This document shows positions 24,134-32,900 of a DNA stretch of 38,655 bases, piece after piece. A model generated the notes under the pieces. It saw only the letters and a program-made list of their open reading frames with translations. It did not search any database and was not told where the DNA came from. The DNA comes from Clostridiales bacterium UBA4706. Lineage in GTDB: Bacteria > Bacillota > Clostridia > Oscillospirales > Oscillospiraceae. Numbering within the stretch: position 1 is the first letter of the stretch; each line of letters starts with the position of its first letter. The stretch is from the NCBI GenBank assembly GCA_002404605.1, contig DHKA01000062.1, positions 1 through 38,655 of the forward strand, in the 5' to 3' direction. A program made the position numbers and the translations under genes.

Positions 24134-25792
24134 ATGGCACAAAAACTGAAGATCATTCCCCTTGGCGGCCTCAACGAGATCGGCAAGAACCTCACGGCGT
24201 ACGAGTACGGCCGGGATATTATTGTCGTGGACTGCGGCATGGGCTTCCCGGACGACGATATGTACGGCGTGGATGTTGTCATTCCCGACGTGAGCTATCT
24301 TGTGAAGAACAAGGGCCGTATCCGCGGCATGTTCCTCACGCACGGCCACGAGGACCACATCGGCGCGCTGCCGTATGTTATGGACCGGATCAACCCGCCC
24401 ATCTATACGACGCGCCTGACCGCGGGGCTCGTGCAGCTCAAGCTGCAGGAGCGCGGTCTGCTTGATAAAACAAAGATCGTCACCGTCGAGGCGGGCGAGA
24501 CGGTCTCCGCCGGATGCTTCCAGGTGGAGTTCATCCACGTGAATCACTCGATCGCCGATTCCGTGGCGTTTGCGATCAAAACGCCGATCGGCACCGTTGT
24601 CCAGACCGGCGACTTCAAGATCGACGTCACGCCCCTGCAGGGCGAGATGACCGATCTCACGCGCTTCGGCGAGCTGGGCCGCGAGGGAGTGCTCGCGCTG
24701 CTCATGGACTCCACGAACGTGGAGCGCCCCGGCCACTCGCTCTCCGAGAGCAAGGTGCATGACCGCTTCGACCAGCTTTTCAAGGACTGCGACAAGCGCA
24801 TCATCGTAACGACGTTCGCCTCGAACGTGGACCGTATCCGCCAGATCATCGATCTCGCCGTCAAGTACAAGCGCAAGGTCGGCATCACGGGGCGGAGCAT
24901 GGAAAACGTGGTGAAGCTCTGCGTGGAGCTCGGCTATATGAAGGTGCCGGACGGCATTCTCGTGGACATGAAGCGCATCGGCTCCGTGCCGCGCAATAAG
25001 CTCGTTATCCTCTCCACCGGAAGCCAGGGCGAGAGCATGTCCGCACTCTACCGCATGGCGTTTTCCGAGCATAAACAGGTGGACATCGGCCCGGGCGACC
25101 GCGTCATCATCTCCGCGAGCGCCATTCCCGGCAACGAGACGACGATCTCCCGCGTCATCGACGAGCTCTTCGCCAAGGGCGCGGAGGTCATCTATGAGCG
25201 CGGTACCGATCTGCACGTATCGGGCCACGCCTGCCAGGAAGAGCTCAAAATGATGTACGCGCTCGTGAAGCCGAAGTTCTTTATCCCCGTGCACGGCGAG
25301 CGCCGCATGCTCCATAAGAGCGGCGATATGATCGTGGGTATGGGTCACGACCGCCGGAACATCATCATTGGCGAGAACGGCAGAGTCATTGAGCTGACCG
25401 CCAAGTCTGCCAAACTCGGCGCGACCGTCCCGTCGGGCCGCGTGCTCGTGGACGGCATGGGCGTCGGCGACGTCGGCACCGTGGTGCTGCGCGACCGCAA
25501 ACTCCTTGCCGACGAGGGCATGGTCGTCGTCGTTATGACGCTCTCGGCGGAGAATGCGCAGCTCATCTCCGGCCCGGACATCATCAGCCGCGGCTTTGTC
25601 TACGAAAAGGAAAACGACAAGCTCATCGACGAGCTGCGCCGCGTGGCGATGGAGAGCATCGCCTACTGCGAGGATAACGGCATCACCGACTGGGCGAGCA
25701 TCAAAAGCCGCGTGAAATCCGGCCTTTCCGGTTACCTCTTCAAAAAGACCCGCCGCAGCCCGATGATCCTGCCGATCATCATGGAAGTGTAA
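24134..25792 (+). CDS. rnj: Ribonuclease J
   Basis: A 552-residue metallo-beta-lactamase/beta-CASP ribonuclease that acts as 5'-3' exonuclease and endonuclease in RNA decay and maturation. The zinc motif is THGHEDHIGALP (His70 to His75), with HVNHSIADS, the beta-CASP block SGHACQEELK, and the HGERRMLHKS motif. A C-terminal domain from about residue 450 completes the usual 555-residue length. The ATG was chosen over an in-frame TTG nine bases upstream that is too close to AGGAG, although the spacing used (about 12 bases) is long. Confidence 0.95.
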   Translation: MAQKLKIIPLGGLNEIGKNLTAYEYGRDIIVVDCGMGFPDDDMYGVDVVIPDVSYLVKNKGRIRGMFLTHGHEDHIGALPYVMDRINPPIYTTRLTAGLVQLKLQERGLLDKTKIVTVEAGETVSAGCFQVEFIHVNHSIADSVAFAIKTPIGTVVQTGDFKIDVTPLQGEMTDLTRFGELGREGVLALLMDSTNVERPGHSLSESKVHDRFDQLFKDCDKRIIVTTFASNVDRIRQIIDLAVKYKRKVGITGRSMENVVKLCVELGYMKVPDGILVDMKRIGSVPRNKLVILSTGSQGESMSALYRMAFSEHKQVDIGPGDRVIISASAIPGNETTISRVIDELFAKGAEVIYERGTDLHVSGHACQEELKMMYALVKPKFFIPVHGERRMLHKSGDMIVGMGHDRRNIIIGENGRVIELTAKSAKLGATVPSGRVLVDGMGVGDVGTVVLRDRKLLADEGMVVVVMTLSAENAQLISGPDIISRGFVYEKENDKLIDELRRVAMESIAYCEDNGITDWASIKSRVKSGLSGYLFKKTRRSPMILPIIMEV

Positions 25793-25818
25793 AATATAAA
25801 GAAAAGGAGACTCTCGCC

Positions 25819-26742
25819 ATGGCTCTGCCGTACTGCATCCCCTATTTTGACGCTCACTGCGACACTCTGACGAGGTTCAATTCCCTGCGTCAGAGCAGCC
25901 GGAATCACATCGATCTTCTGCGTCTGCACCACTACGCCCCCGCCGCGCAGGTCATGGCGATCTGGGCGCCGCCGGGCTTTGACGGCCCCACGGCGTTCCG
26001 CCGCATCATGCTCACCGTGGAGCGCGAGCTGAAGGAAAACCGCGATCTCGCCGCGCTCTGCACGAGCGTCGCGGAGGCCGACGCCGCCGCGAAGGACGAC
26101 ATGGTCGCCGTGTTCCTCTCCGTGGAGGGCGCCAATCTCCTCCGGTGCAGCGTTGCGGGCCTGCTCGACGGCTACCGCCGCGGCGTGCGCATGGTGACGC
26201 TCTGCTGGAACAAGGATAACCGGCTGTGCGGCTCGGCGATGGACACCGGCGCGGGCCTCACCGCGGACGGCATTCGCTTCGTGAATGCCTGCTGGGAAAA
26301 GGGCGTTGCGGTCGATCTCTCCCATGCTTCGGAGAAAACGTTCTGGGACGTGATGCGCATTGCGAAGCGTCCGGTGCTGTGCAGCCACTCGAACGCGAAG
26401 TCCCTGTGCGACCATCCGCGCAATCTGACCGACGCGCAGATCAGCGCCGTCGTCCATAACGAGGGCGTCATCGGACTGAATCTATGCCCGGCTTTCCTCG
26501 GTCTCGGGCGGAACATGGACGCCGTGCTCGCGCACATCGATCATTTCCTCTGCATGGACGCGCGCGAAAATCTTTGCCTCGGCACCGACTTTGACGGCAT
26601 CGAGTCGCTGCCGGAGGGCTTCACCGGCGTGGAGAGCATGGAAGAGCTGTATGAGCAGATGCTCGCCCACCGCTTCAGCGAAGCGCTCGTGCAGGACATC
26701 TTCTTCAACAACCTCCGCCGGTTTCTGGGGGAAGCGCTGTGA
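25819..26742 (+). CDS. M19 membrane-dipeptidase family protein
   Basis: A 307-residue zinc dipeptidase of the renal dipeptidase family. Active-site pieces are DAHCD (His13, Asp15), the bridging glutamate in LSVEGAN (Glu103), LSHAS (His169), CSHSN (His190) and GTDFDGI (Asp257). There is no signal peptide, so it is cytoplasmic, as usual for bacterial members, which cleave L,D- or D-configured dipeptides. AAAGGAGA precedes the ATG. The stop overlaps the next start by 4 bases. Confidence 0.9.
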   Translation: MALPYCIPYFDAHCDTLTRFNSLRQSSRNHIDLLRLHHYAPAAQVMAIWAPPGFDGPTAFRRIMLTVERELKENRDLAALCTSVAEADAAAKDDMVAVFLSVEGANLLRCSVAGLLDGYRRGVRMVTLCWNKDNRLCGSAMDTGAGLTADGIRFVNACWEKGVAVDLSHASEKTFWDVMRIAKRPVLCSHSNAKSLCDHPRNLTDAQISAVVHNEGVIGLNLCPAFLGLGRNMDAVLAHIDHFLCMDARENLCLGTDFDGIESLPEGFTGVESMEELYEQMLAHRFSEALVQDIFFNNLRRFLGEAL

Positions 26743-27071
26743 ACATACAGATCTTCGGCAAGAGCAAATGCTTTGAAACGAAAAAGGCGGAGCGGTACTT
26801 TAAGGAGCGCCGCATCAAATACCAGTACATCGATCTCAACCGCTACGGCATCAGCCGCGGCGAGCTGCAAAGCGTGAAAAACGCCGTGGGTCTCGAGAAT
26901 CTTATCGACGAAAAGCACCCGGACGCGGCGCTGCTGCGCTATCTTGCCCGCGCGGACGACAAGTTCGAGCGCATTCTGGAAGACCCCGCGCTATTGAAAA
27001 CGCCCGTTGTCCGCAACGGAAAACAGGCCACCGCCGGGTACTGCCCGGACGTGTGGAAGCAATGGGAATAA
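26739..27071 (+). CDS. ArsC/Spx-like thioredoxin-fold protein
   Basis: A 110-residue protein starting with GTG inside the stop of the dipeptidase gene (GTGA). It has the ArsC/Spx/YffB pattern: FGKSKCFETKKAERYF with one cysteine (Cys11) rather than Spx's CxxC, QYIDLNRYGISRGEL, and the cis-proline region KTPVVRNGKQATAGYCPDVW. The single cysteine argues against a Spx-type redox switch; an ArsC-type reductase or a YffB-like role is possible. The function is not fixed. Confidence 0.8.
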   Translation: MNIQIFGKSKCFETKKAERYFKERRIKYQYIDLNRYGISRGELQSVKNAVGLENLIDEKHPDAALLRYLARADDKFERILEDPALLKTPVVRNGKQATAGYCPDVWKQWE

Positions 27072-27076
27072 AGCCG

Positions 27077-27112
27077 TATGCCCCCGGAAAAAGCCGGGGG
27101 CATATCTTTTTT
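27077..27112 (+). terminator. Strong intrinsic terminator after the ArsC-like gene
   Basis: TATGCCCCCGG and CCGGGGGCATA form a perfect 11-bp stem around AAAAAG, followed by TCTTTTTT. It isolates the cobalamin-riboswitch transcription unit from upstream genes. The following 70 bases are very A/T-rich with no gene. Confidence 0.9.
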
Positions 27113-27182
27113 GAAATGATATGGCAGTAATTTAAAATAAATATATTAAGAAAGGAAAAAGCCAGAATTTTGCCAAAAAATG

Positions 27183-27217
27183 CCGGTGTCAAACCTTGAC
27201 TTTTCCAAGACACCCGG
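27183..27217. promoter_or_regulatory. Inverted repeat straddling the -35 box of the riboswitch promoter
   Basis: CCGGTGTC on the left and GACACCCGG on the right (one inserted C) enclose the -35 hexamer and abut the -10 hexamer. Its placement would let a bound protein block the promoter, adding a second control to the riboswitch. It may instead be chance. Confidence 0.35.
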
Positions 27218-27223
27218 TATAAT
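27196..27223 (+). promoter_or_regulatory. Sigma-A promoter of the cohesin-dockerin operon
   Basis: TTGACT and a perfect TATAAT with a 16-base spacer. Transcription would start near 27230, just ahead of the riboswitch. Confidence 0.85.
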
Positions 27224-27240
27224 TTACTCAGAATTGAATA

Positions 27241-27490
27241 TGGTTCTATCGGACAGGTAGCCGTTTGCTGTAAAGGCTTTTTTGAAAGTTAGGCGGCGGT
27301 GAAAAAGGAAAGGGGTGCGAATCCCCTGCACGCACGGTACTGTATGCGCGAGTCCGGATCGAAGCGGCGGAGAGCCGCAGGGACGAAAGTCCGCCATTTC
27401 GGGGCAGCCAGCCTCGGGAGAAGGTAGATCCCGGACGAGGAAAAGAAGAACTTTTCACACAGCGCGAGCCAGGAGAATTACCAAAGTCCG
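27241..27490 (+). promoter_or_regulatory. Cobalamin riboswitch
   Basis: The leader RNA has the conserved B12-aptamer pieces in order: GGCGGCGGTGAAAAAGG, then GGGGTGCGAATCCCC, then the CACGGTACTGTATG core, a variable GC-rich arm, GCCAGCCTCGGGAGAAGG, and finally the B12 box GAGCCAGGAGAATTACC. The spacing and order fit the class; exact ends are approximate. It is followed by an intrinsic terminator and no other gene before the downstream cluster, so bound cobalamin should switch that cluster off, which is the usual direction for this class. Confidence 0.87.
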
Positions 27491-27542
27491 GAACCCGAGA
27501 CAGCGGGCGAGCTCTCCGTATGTTTTTTACTGATTGCAGATC

Positions 27543-27614
27543 CGCCAACGACCCTCCCTATGGGGGCAGTTCAGTTAACTGAACCGCATCCGGCCTATAG
27601 GGTGTCCGTTGGCG
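27543..27614 (+). promoter_or_regulatory. Long hairpin in the riboswitch expression platform
   Basis: CGCCAACG and CGTTGGCG form an 8-bp stem, extended by CCCTAT/ATAGGG pairing and topped by the palindrome TTCAGTTAACTGAA. It lies between the aptamer and the terminator and may space or compete with terminator folding. Confidence 0.45.
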
Positions 27615-27630
27615 TTCCTTTTGCGCACAA

Positions 27631-27666
27631 ACAGCCCTCTGTCCTATCGACGGAGGGCTGTTTTTT
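27631..27666 (+). terminator. Riboswitch-linked intrinsic terminator
   Basis: ACAGCCCTCTGTC pairs with GACGGAGGGCTGT (13 bp, one G-T pair) around CTATC and is followed by six T. It ends about 40 bases before the first gene, the right place for control by transcription attenuation. No obvious antiterminator partner could be identified by eye, so the switching pairs are unknown. Confidence 0.85.
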
Positions 27667-27703
27667 GTCAAAACAGCGCTCAAAAAAGGAGATGAAGATC
27701 GAA

Positions 27704-27874
27704 ATGACGACTGCGATGCCGGACGAAATGACGAAGAGCGCGCTGCCGGAACGGACGGAGCAGGACGAAGAGATCCTGCGCCTGATCCGCGAGCTTGGTT
27801 ACGGAAAGATCGTGATCACGGTGAAAAACGGCCAGCCCGTCCACGCGGAACTCCAGAAGAGTGTCCTTCTTTAA
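27704..27874 (+). CDS. YezD-like small protein (DUF2292)
   Basis: A 56-residue protein. The C-terminal 34 residues, EEILRLIRELGYGKIVITV followed by KNGQPVHAELQKSVLL, fit the YezD/DUF2292 pattern of a helix, the (F/Y)G(K/S)(I/V) turn and a short beta hairpin. The N-terminus (MTTAMPDEMTKSALPERTEQ) is charged and probably flexible. The ATG here is 12 bases after AAGGAG; an in-frame ATG at 27692 overlaps the ribosome site. It is the first gene after the B12 riboswitch and 11 bases before the next. The molecular role of YezD proteins is unknown to me. Confidence 0.75.
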   Translation: MTTAMPDEMTKSALPERTEQDEEILRLIRELGYGKIVITVKNGQPVHAELQKSVLL

Positions 27875-27885
27875 GGAATGATCGT

Positions 27886-29874
27886 ATGAGAAGAAACTTA
27901 CAGAAAACATTGGCGATGCTTCTTTCGGCGGCGATGCTTGCTGCCGCCGCACCGGTCGCTTCAGCGTCCGATGGGGATGTCCCGGCGGCGACGGCGGCTG
28001 CGGAGACTGCACCGGAAGTAACACCGGAGCCGGAAGTGTTCCCCGAATTGGGACAGACATCCCAACCGGAGGTAACGCCCGAACCGGAGAACACCCCGAA
28101 CCCGACGGAGATGCCCGCACCGGAAGAAACCCCGGAAACGACGGCAACGCCCGAGCTGGAAGCAACACCGGAGCCGGCGGAATCCCCGGAACCGGCGGAA
28201 TCCCCGGAACCGGCGGAGACGCCGGGAACGACGGAAACGCCGGGAACGACGGAAACTCCGGAGCCGACGGAAACACCCGAACCGACGGAATCCCCGGAGC
28301 CGACGGAAACACCCGAACCGGAGGAATCCCCGGAGCCGACGGAATCCCCGGAGCCGACGGAATCCCCGGAACCGACGGAATCCCCGGAGCCGGAGCTTGA
28401 AGTTCTCGAAACGCGCGAGATCGCCGTGGAGCCGAGCGAGTATTTTCCCGTTCTCACCGAGGGCCTTCCGTTCCCGCAGGCGCTGGACGCTCTCCTTGAC
28501 GGACTTGTGCAGGTGCTCGCGCTGACCGAATCGGAGCAGAGCGCGGACAAAGAGATCGAAGAGATAACGCTCGCCTACGGAAACGGTACGCTCACCGACA
28601 ACATGGACGCGCTGCCGTTCATCGCCGCGGCGTTCGCCGCGAAGACCGGCAAAACGGCGGACGAGCTGACGGAGGCCGATCTCACGGCAAAGGAGCTCTC
28701 CGTGCTCCGCACGGTGTTCGGCGCCATGAGCGCCGTTTCCTGCACGCTCACGGAAACGGATCTGACCGACGGCACACTCAGCGAAGAGACCGGCGAGCCG
28801 AACGTTATAAAAACGAAATACGCGCTTTCTTTTAAGATATCGCTCTCGCGCAGCGCATCGGCGCTTCTCGTGACCGCGGAAGAGCACGCGCGCTATCAGG
28901 CGCTGTGCACTGGCGGCGAGTGGGACAAGCTCCTCTCTCTCTGGCGCGGTTACGGCTGGGTCGAGTCCGGCGCGGGGGAGAGGGTACATACGCTCCGCGA
29001 GGATGTGGTGCGTCTCGCGCTCGCGCAGCAGGGAAGGATCGGTTATCTCTGGGGCGGCAAGTATAACGCCCTGGGCCGCAGCCCCTTCTGGGGCTTCCCG
29101 CAGCAGAACGAGAACGGCGGGATATTCACCGACGGTCTGGACTGCTCCGGCTTTGTGACGTGGGTGCTGCTCAACGCCGCCGGGACGGTCGAGGCGCTTC
29201 CCTCCGTCGGCGAGGGGACGAGCGCGCAGCGTCTCGCGTGCGAGGCGATAACGCGCGAGGAGCTGCGGCCCGGCGATCTCGTCTTCGGCGGCGAGGGCAC
29301 GGCGGAGACCGACCACGTCGGCATCGTGACGGGCTTTACGGACGACGGGCGCGTGCTCATGTGCCACTGCATGCGCGGCGGCGTCACGGTCTCCTATGCC
29401 GACGATTTCGGCATGGACAGCTACTACCGCCCCGCGGCGTACTATACGGCATACGAAACGCCTGAAACCCTGCCGGAGATATCCGTGACGGAATACGCCG
29501 GGAGCGAGGACGGCACGGTGTATCTCGTGAAGGTCACGGCCGAGCCCGGCGCGCGCTGCCGTTGGACATTGGACGGCGCGGAAATGCTCTACTCGGAAAC
29601 CTACGGCGCGTGGTGCGCGCTGACAACGGCCAACGATGCGGCGGCGCGCGTTTCCCGCGTGCGGCGCAGCGGCGGCAGCGATACGGTTTGTTACGACGGG
29701 GACGTGAACGGCTCCGGCGTTACGGAGATCAATGACGCGCAGAGGACCTATTCCATCAGCTGCGGACAGCAGCGCTTCGAGACGGAGAACGCCGAAGCCT
29801 GGCTGAAGGCCGATCTGAACGGCGACGGGAGGATCACGGCGGAAGATGCCTTGGAGATTCTGCGCTTGATATAA
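27886..29874 (+). CDS. Secreted NlpC/P60 protein with C-terminal dockerin
   Basis: A 662-residue protein: signal peptide (about 1-28, ending VASAS), a Pro/Glu/Thr/Ser tandem-repeat linker (about 38-171), a region of unknown fold (175-370), an NlpC/P60 domain (about 374-520), a beta-rich piece, and a dockerin (about 604-662). The catalytic triad is visible as Cys420 in LDCSGF, His477 in TDHVGI and His494 in CHCMRG, so it is probably an active cell-wall peptidase. The dockerin repeats are GDVNGSGVTEINDAQ (calcium position 5 is Ser, non-standard) and ADLNGDGRITAEDAL. Dockerins bind cohesins, and two cohesin-like proteins are encoded 7 kb downstream. Confidence 0.88.
   Translation: MRRNLQKTLAMLLSAAMLAAAAPVASASDGDVPAATAAAETAPEVTPEPEVFPELGQTSQPEVTPEPENTPNPTEMPAPEETPETTATPELEATPEPAESPEPAESPEPAETPGTTETPGTTETPEPTETPEPTESPEPTETPEPEESPEPTESPEPTESPEPTESPEPELEVLETREIAVEPSEYFPVLTEGLPFPQALDALLDGLVQVLALTESEQSADKEIEEITLAYGNGTLTDNMDALPFIAAAFAAKTGKTADELTEADLTAKELSVLRTVFGAMSAVSCTLTETDLTDGTLSEETGEPNVIKTKYALSFKISLSRSASALLVTAEEHARYQALCTGGEWDKLLSLWRGYGWVESGAGERVHTLREDVVRLALAQQGRIGYLWGGKYNALGRSPFWGFPQQNENGGIFTDGLDCSGFVTWVLLNAAGTVEALPSVGEGTSAQRLACEAITREELRPGDLVFGGEGTAETDHVGIVTGFTDDGRVLMCHCMRGGVTVSYADDFGMDSYYRPAAYYTAYETPETLPEISVTEYAGSEDGTVYLVKVTAEPGARCRWTLDGAEMLYSETYGAWCALTTANDAAARVSRVRRSGGSDTVCYDGDVNGSGVTEINDAQRTYSISCGQQRFETENAEAWLKADLNGDGRITAEDALEILRLI
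28159..28398 (+). repeat. 18-bp tandem repeats encoding a Pro-Thr/Ala-Glu linker
   Basis: About 13 copies of a degenerate 18-bp unit (for example CCGGAGCCGACGGAATCC) encode the hexapeptide SPEPTE and variants. Such linkers are extended and usually span the cell wall or separate domains. Copy number is likely to vary between strains through slippage. Confidence 0.88.
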
Positions 29875-29917
29875 AAGGAATGTTTACGAAATCATTGGAA
29901 AGGAAGGGAAAAAACCA

Positions 29918-32900
29918 ATGCAAACGGGTAAGAAAGGTCTTGCGCTGCTTCTCGCGCTGCTGATGGTGTTCTCGCTGCTGCCGGTATCGGCGCTTGCGGC
30001 GGACGGATGCCTCGCTGTGACGGATGCGGACAAAACCTTTGAAACAACGCAGGGCGAGATCCTCACGGTCCAGCTTGCCCAGTATTTCACCGACAGCGAA
30101 GGCCATACGCTGACCTATTCGCTCGGCGCCGGTGATTACGGCGAGCATACCAAGATCGCCAAGGACAAGGACGGGAACAACATCCTCTCGTTCACAAACC
30201 CCAACGCGGGCACGTATACCCCCACCGTCACGGCAAAGTGCTCCAACGGCGAGACGGCCAGCGTGCAGCTCAAGATCACCGTCACGGAGGGCGAAGCTGG
30301 CAGCGAGAGTCAGTACGGTTACGACGAGACCCCCGCCGACTCGGTCACGGTGTATGTGACGATCTCGAGCGACGGCGTGCCCATCAAGGGCATCGACGGC
30401 ACGGTCCTCTCGCATCTTGAGGTGAAGGTCCCGTACTTTGATCTGGGAAACCAGGGCCTTAGCGATTTTTACCGTTATCACACGGAAAACGGCTCGGGCA
30501 GCTATACCAATAAGAATATCGTGGAGCGCCCGACGGCGCTGCACCTGTATCTCTACATGATCGGCAAGTACTACATGGGCCTCCCCGAGGAAGCGATCAA
30601 GACCGGCAGCACGAAGATCCCCGGAGCGAAAGGCGGCTACGGCGTGATGACCATGACCGACGATCAGGCGTATGAGGACAACATGCTGGCGCTCAACATC
30701 ACCGGCAGCGCCACGTCCCTGTACATGCAGCAGTTCTGGGGCCATGACGAAAATCTCATGTACTACCGCAACCATGTCTATCCCCTGATGAGCGCCGGCT
30801 GGGGCTCGACGGCGGACTACATCCTCCTCTCGGACGGCGACACGATCGACGTTGCCATGTTCAGCAACTGGAGTTTCTGGCAGAAGGGCGCGTTTGCCGC
30901 GTTTGAGCAGGACAGCTTCACCGTGGCCAAGGGAAATACGCTCACGGCGCACACGCTCAAGTACGACACCCAGTCTGTGGCCGACGGCGGCACGGAGGAC
31001 TTTGAACCGATCACCGGCCTGACCGTCGCGGTCTACGACGCGGACTGGGAGCATGTGGGGAATATGGATCTCTCCGGCGAAGGGGAAAATGCCTATACCT
31101 ACACCTTTGACACCGCCGGAACATACTATCTGCTGGGGACCGATCCGAACGCCGGCACGTCGGACAGCTGCTATGCGCCCGCCACCGCGAAGGTAACGGT
31201 CACCGACGGCTCGTCCAAGCCCGTCTTCGATCCGGCAGAGTGGTACAAGGAGTTTGACTTCTCATCCATCACGCTCGATGAAGAGGGTACGGAGTATGTT
31301 TACAACATCGAAGAAAGCTCGATGCATGTGAAACACTACAGCAATCCTGGCGACAAGAAACTTTACACTGTGACCGTTCCGGCGGGTGCGGACTTTGTCT
31401 ATGTCAACTATCCGGCGGATTTCGATCAAGCCATTCAGGAGTGTTGTGTGCTTTTTGATGGTGACGGCGACGTTACGGACTACAGCTGTTCAGGCTTTGC
31501 AGTGCTGGACAATGCGGACGGCGGGAAAACGCTGAAGCTGCCCGCCGCGGCCCTCATCACCTCGGGCAAATACTTTGCAGCCGAAGCCGGCAGCAACTAC
31601 GAATATTTCAACTGCTTCTTCTTTAAAGAGGGCGACAACACGCCCCCCAGCACCGGCGACGATACGGCTGTCACGGGCGTGAAGCTCGACCAGAGCGCTC
31701 TTACGGTCGAGCGCGGCAAGACCGCGCAGCTTACCGCCGCGGTGGAGCCGTCCACGGCCACCAACCAGAGCGTGACCTGGCAGAGCAGCAATATGAAGGT
31801 CGCCACCGTCAGCCGGAAGGGCGTCGTCACCGCGCTCAGCGAGGGCACGACGACCGTCACCGTCACCACGGCGGACGGCGGCTACACGGCGAAGTGCCTT
31901 GTCACCGTCACCGACCCGAGCAAGCCCGCTCTTGCGGCGGACGGCTATTATGAGATCGCAAACGCCGCGCAGCTCCAGTGGTTTGCCAAAGAGGTCAACG
32001 CCGGAAAGTCCACGCTCAACGCCCGTCTGACGGCGGATATCGATCTCAGCAGCGTCTGCGACGAGACGACCCCGTGGACGCCGATCGGAAACGTGAGCGA
32101 CGTTGTGGTATACAGCGGCACGTTCGACGGCCAGAACCACAAGATCACCAACATCTATCTCCGTTCGGACGCACCGGTCAGCACGGTGCAGCAGAGCTAC
32201 AATCAGGCGCTCTTCGGCCAATGCGACGGCGCTACGATCAAGAACCTGTCGGTTTACGGTGAAGCGAAGGCGATCACCCGTCATGTGGCGGGCATCGTCG
32301 GTCGTTCGTGCGCGGTCACAACAAAGCGCAACACCGTGATCGAGAACTGCCACAACTATGTAACGCTCACCGGAACGCCGACGAACGATCTGCTCTTCGG
32401 TTTCGCCGGCGTAGTTGCGGCCGCGTATGACACGATCCTTCGCAACTGCTCCAACCATGCGGACATTACCGGCTACCGGGGCTATACCGGCGGTCTTGTC
32501 GGTGCCGCCTCCGGTACGGTAGTCATGGAAAACTGCTGGAACGAGGGCAAGGTGCATCTGCACGGATACTACAGCAGCGACTACTGCGGCGTCGGCGGCC
32601 TTGTCGGTCGCGGAAGCCGTGCCATACTGACCATCCGCAACAGCTACAACACCGGAGACGTGTCGTTCTACTGCGCATCGACCTCCTCCGCGCAGTTCGC
32701 GGGCGGACTTGTCGGCGGTTTCGGCGACGAATATGATAAGAACACCCTCACGATGACCAACTGCTACAACAGCGGCTCCGTCAGCGGCGAAAATGCCGAC
32801 TCTGCCTCCATCGGCGCGATCCTCGGCAACACGATCGCCGCCACAAAGCCCAGCAGCTCTCTCTCCGTCACGGCCACGAACTGCTACTATCTCGAAGATA

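Noticed and set aside
27560..27703. A longer N-terminus for the YezD-like protein
   Set aside because: The extension would encode the riboswitch terminator stem and lacks a ribosome site; AAGGAG lies just ahead of 27704.
28159..28398. A CRISPR-like or other mobile repeat array
   Set aside because: The repeats are 18 bp, directly adjacent without spacers, and encode an in-frame Pro/Glu/Thr linker.
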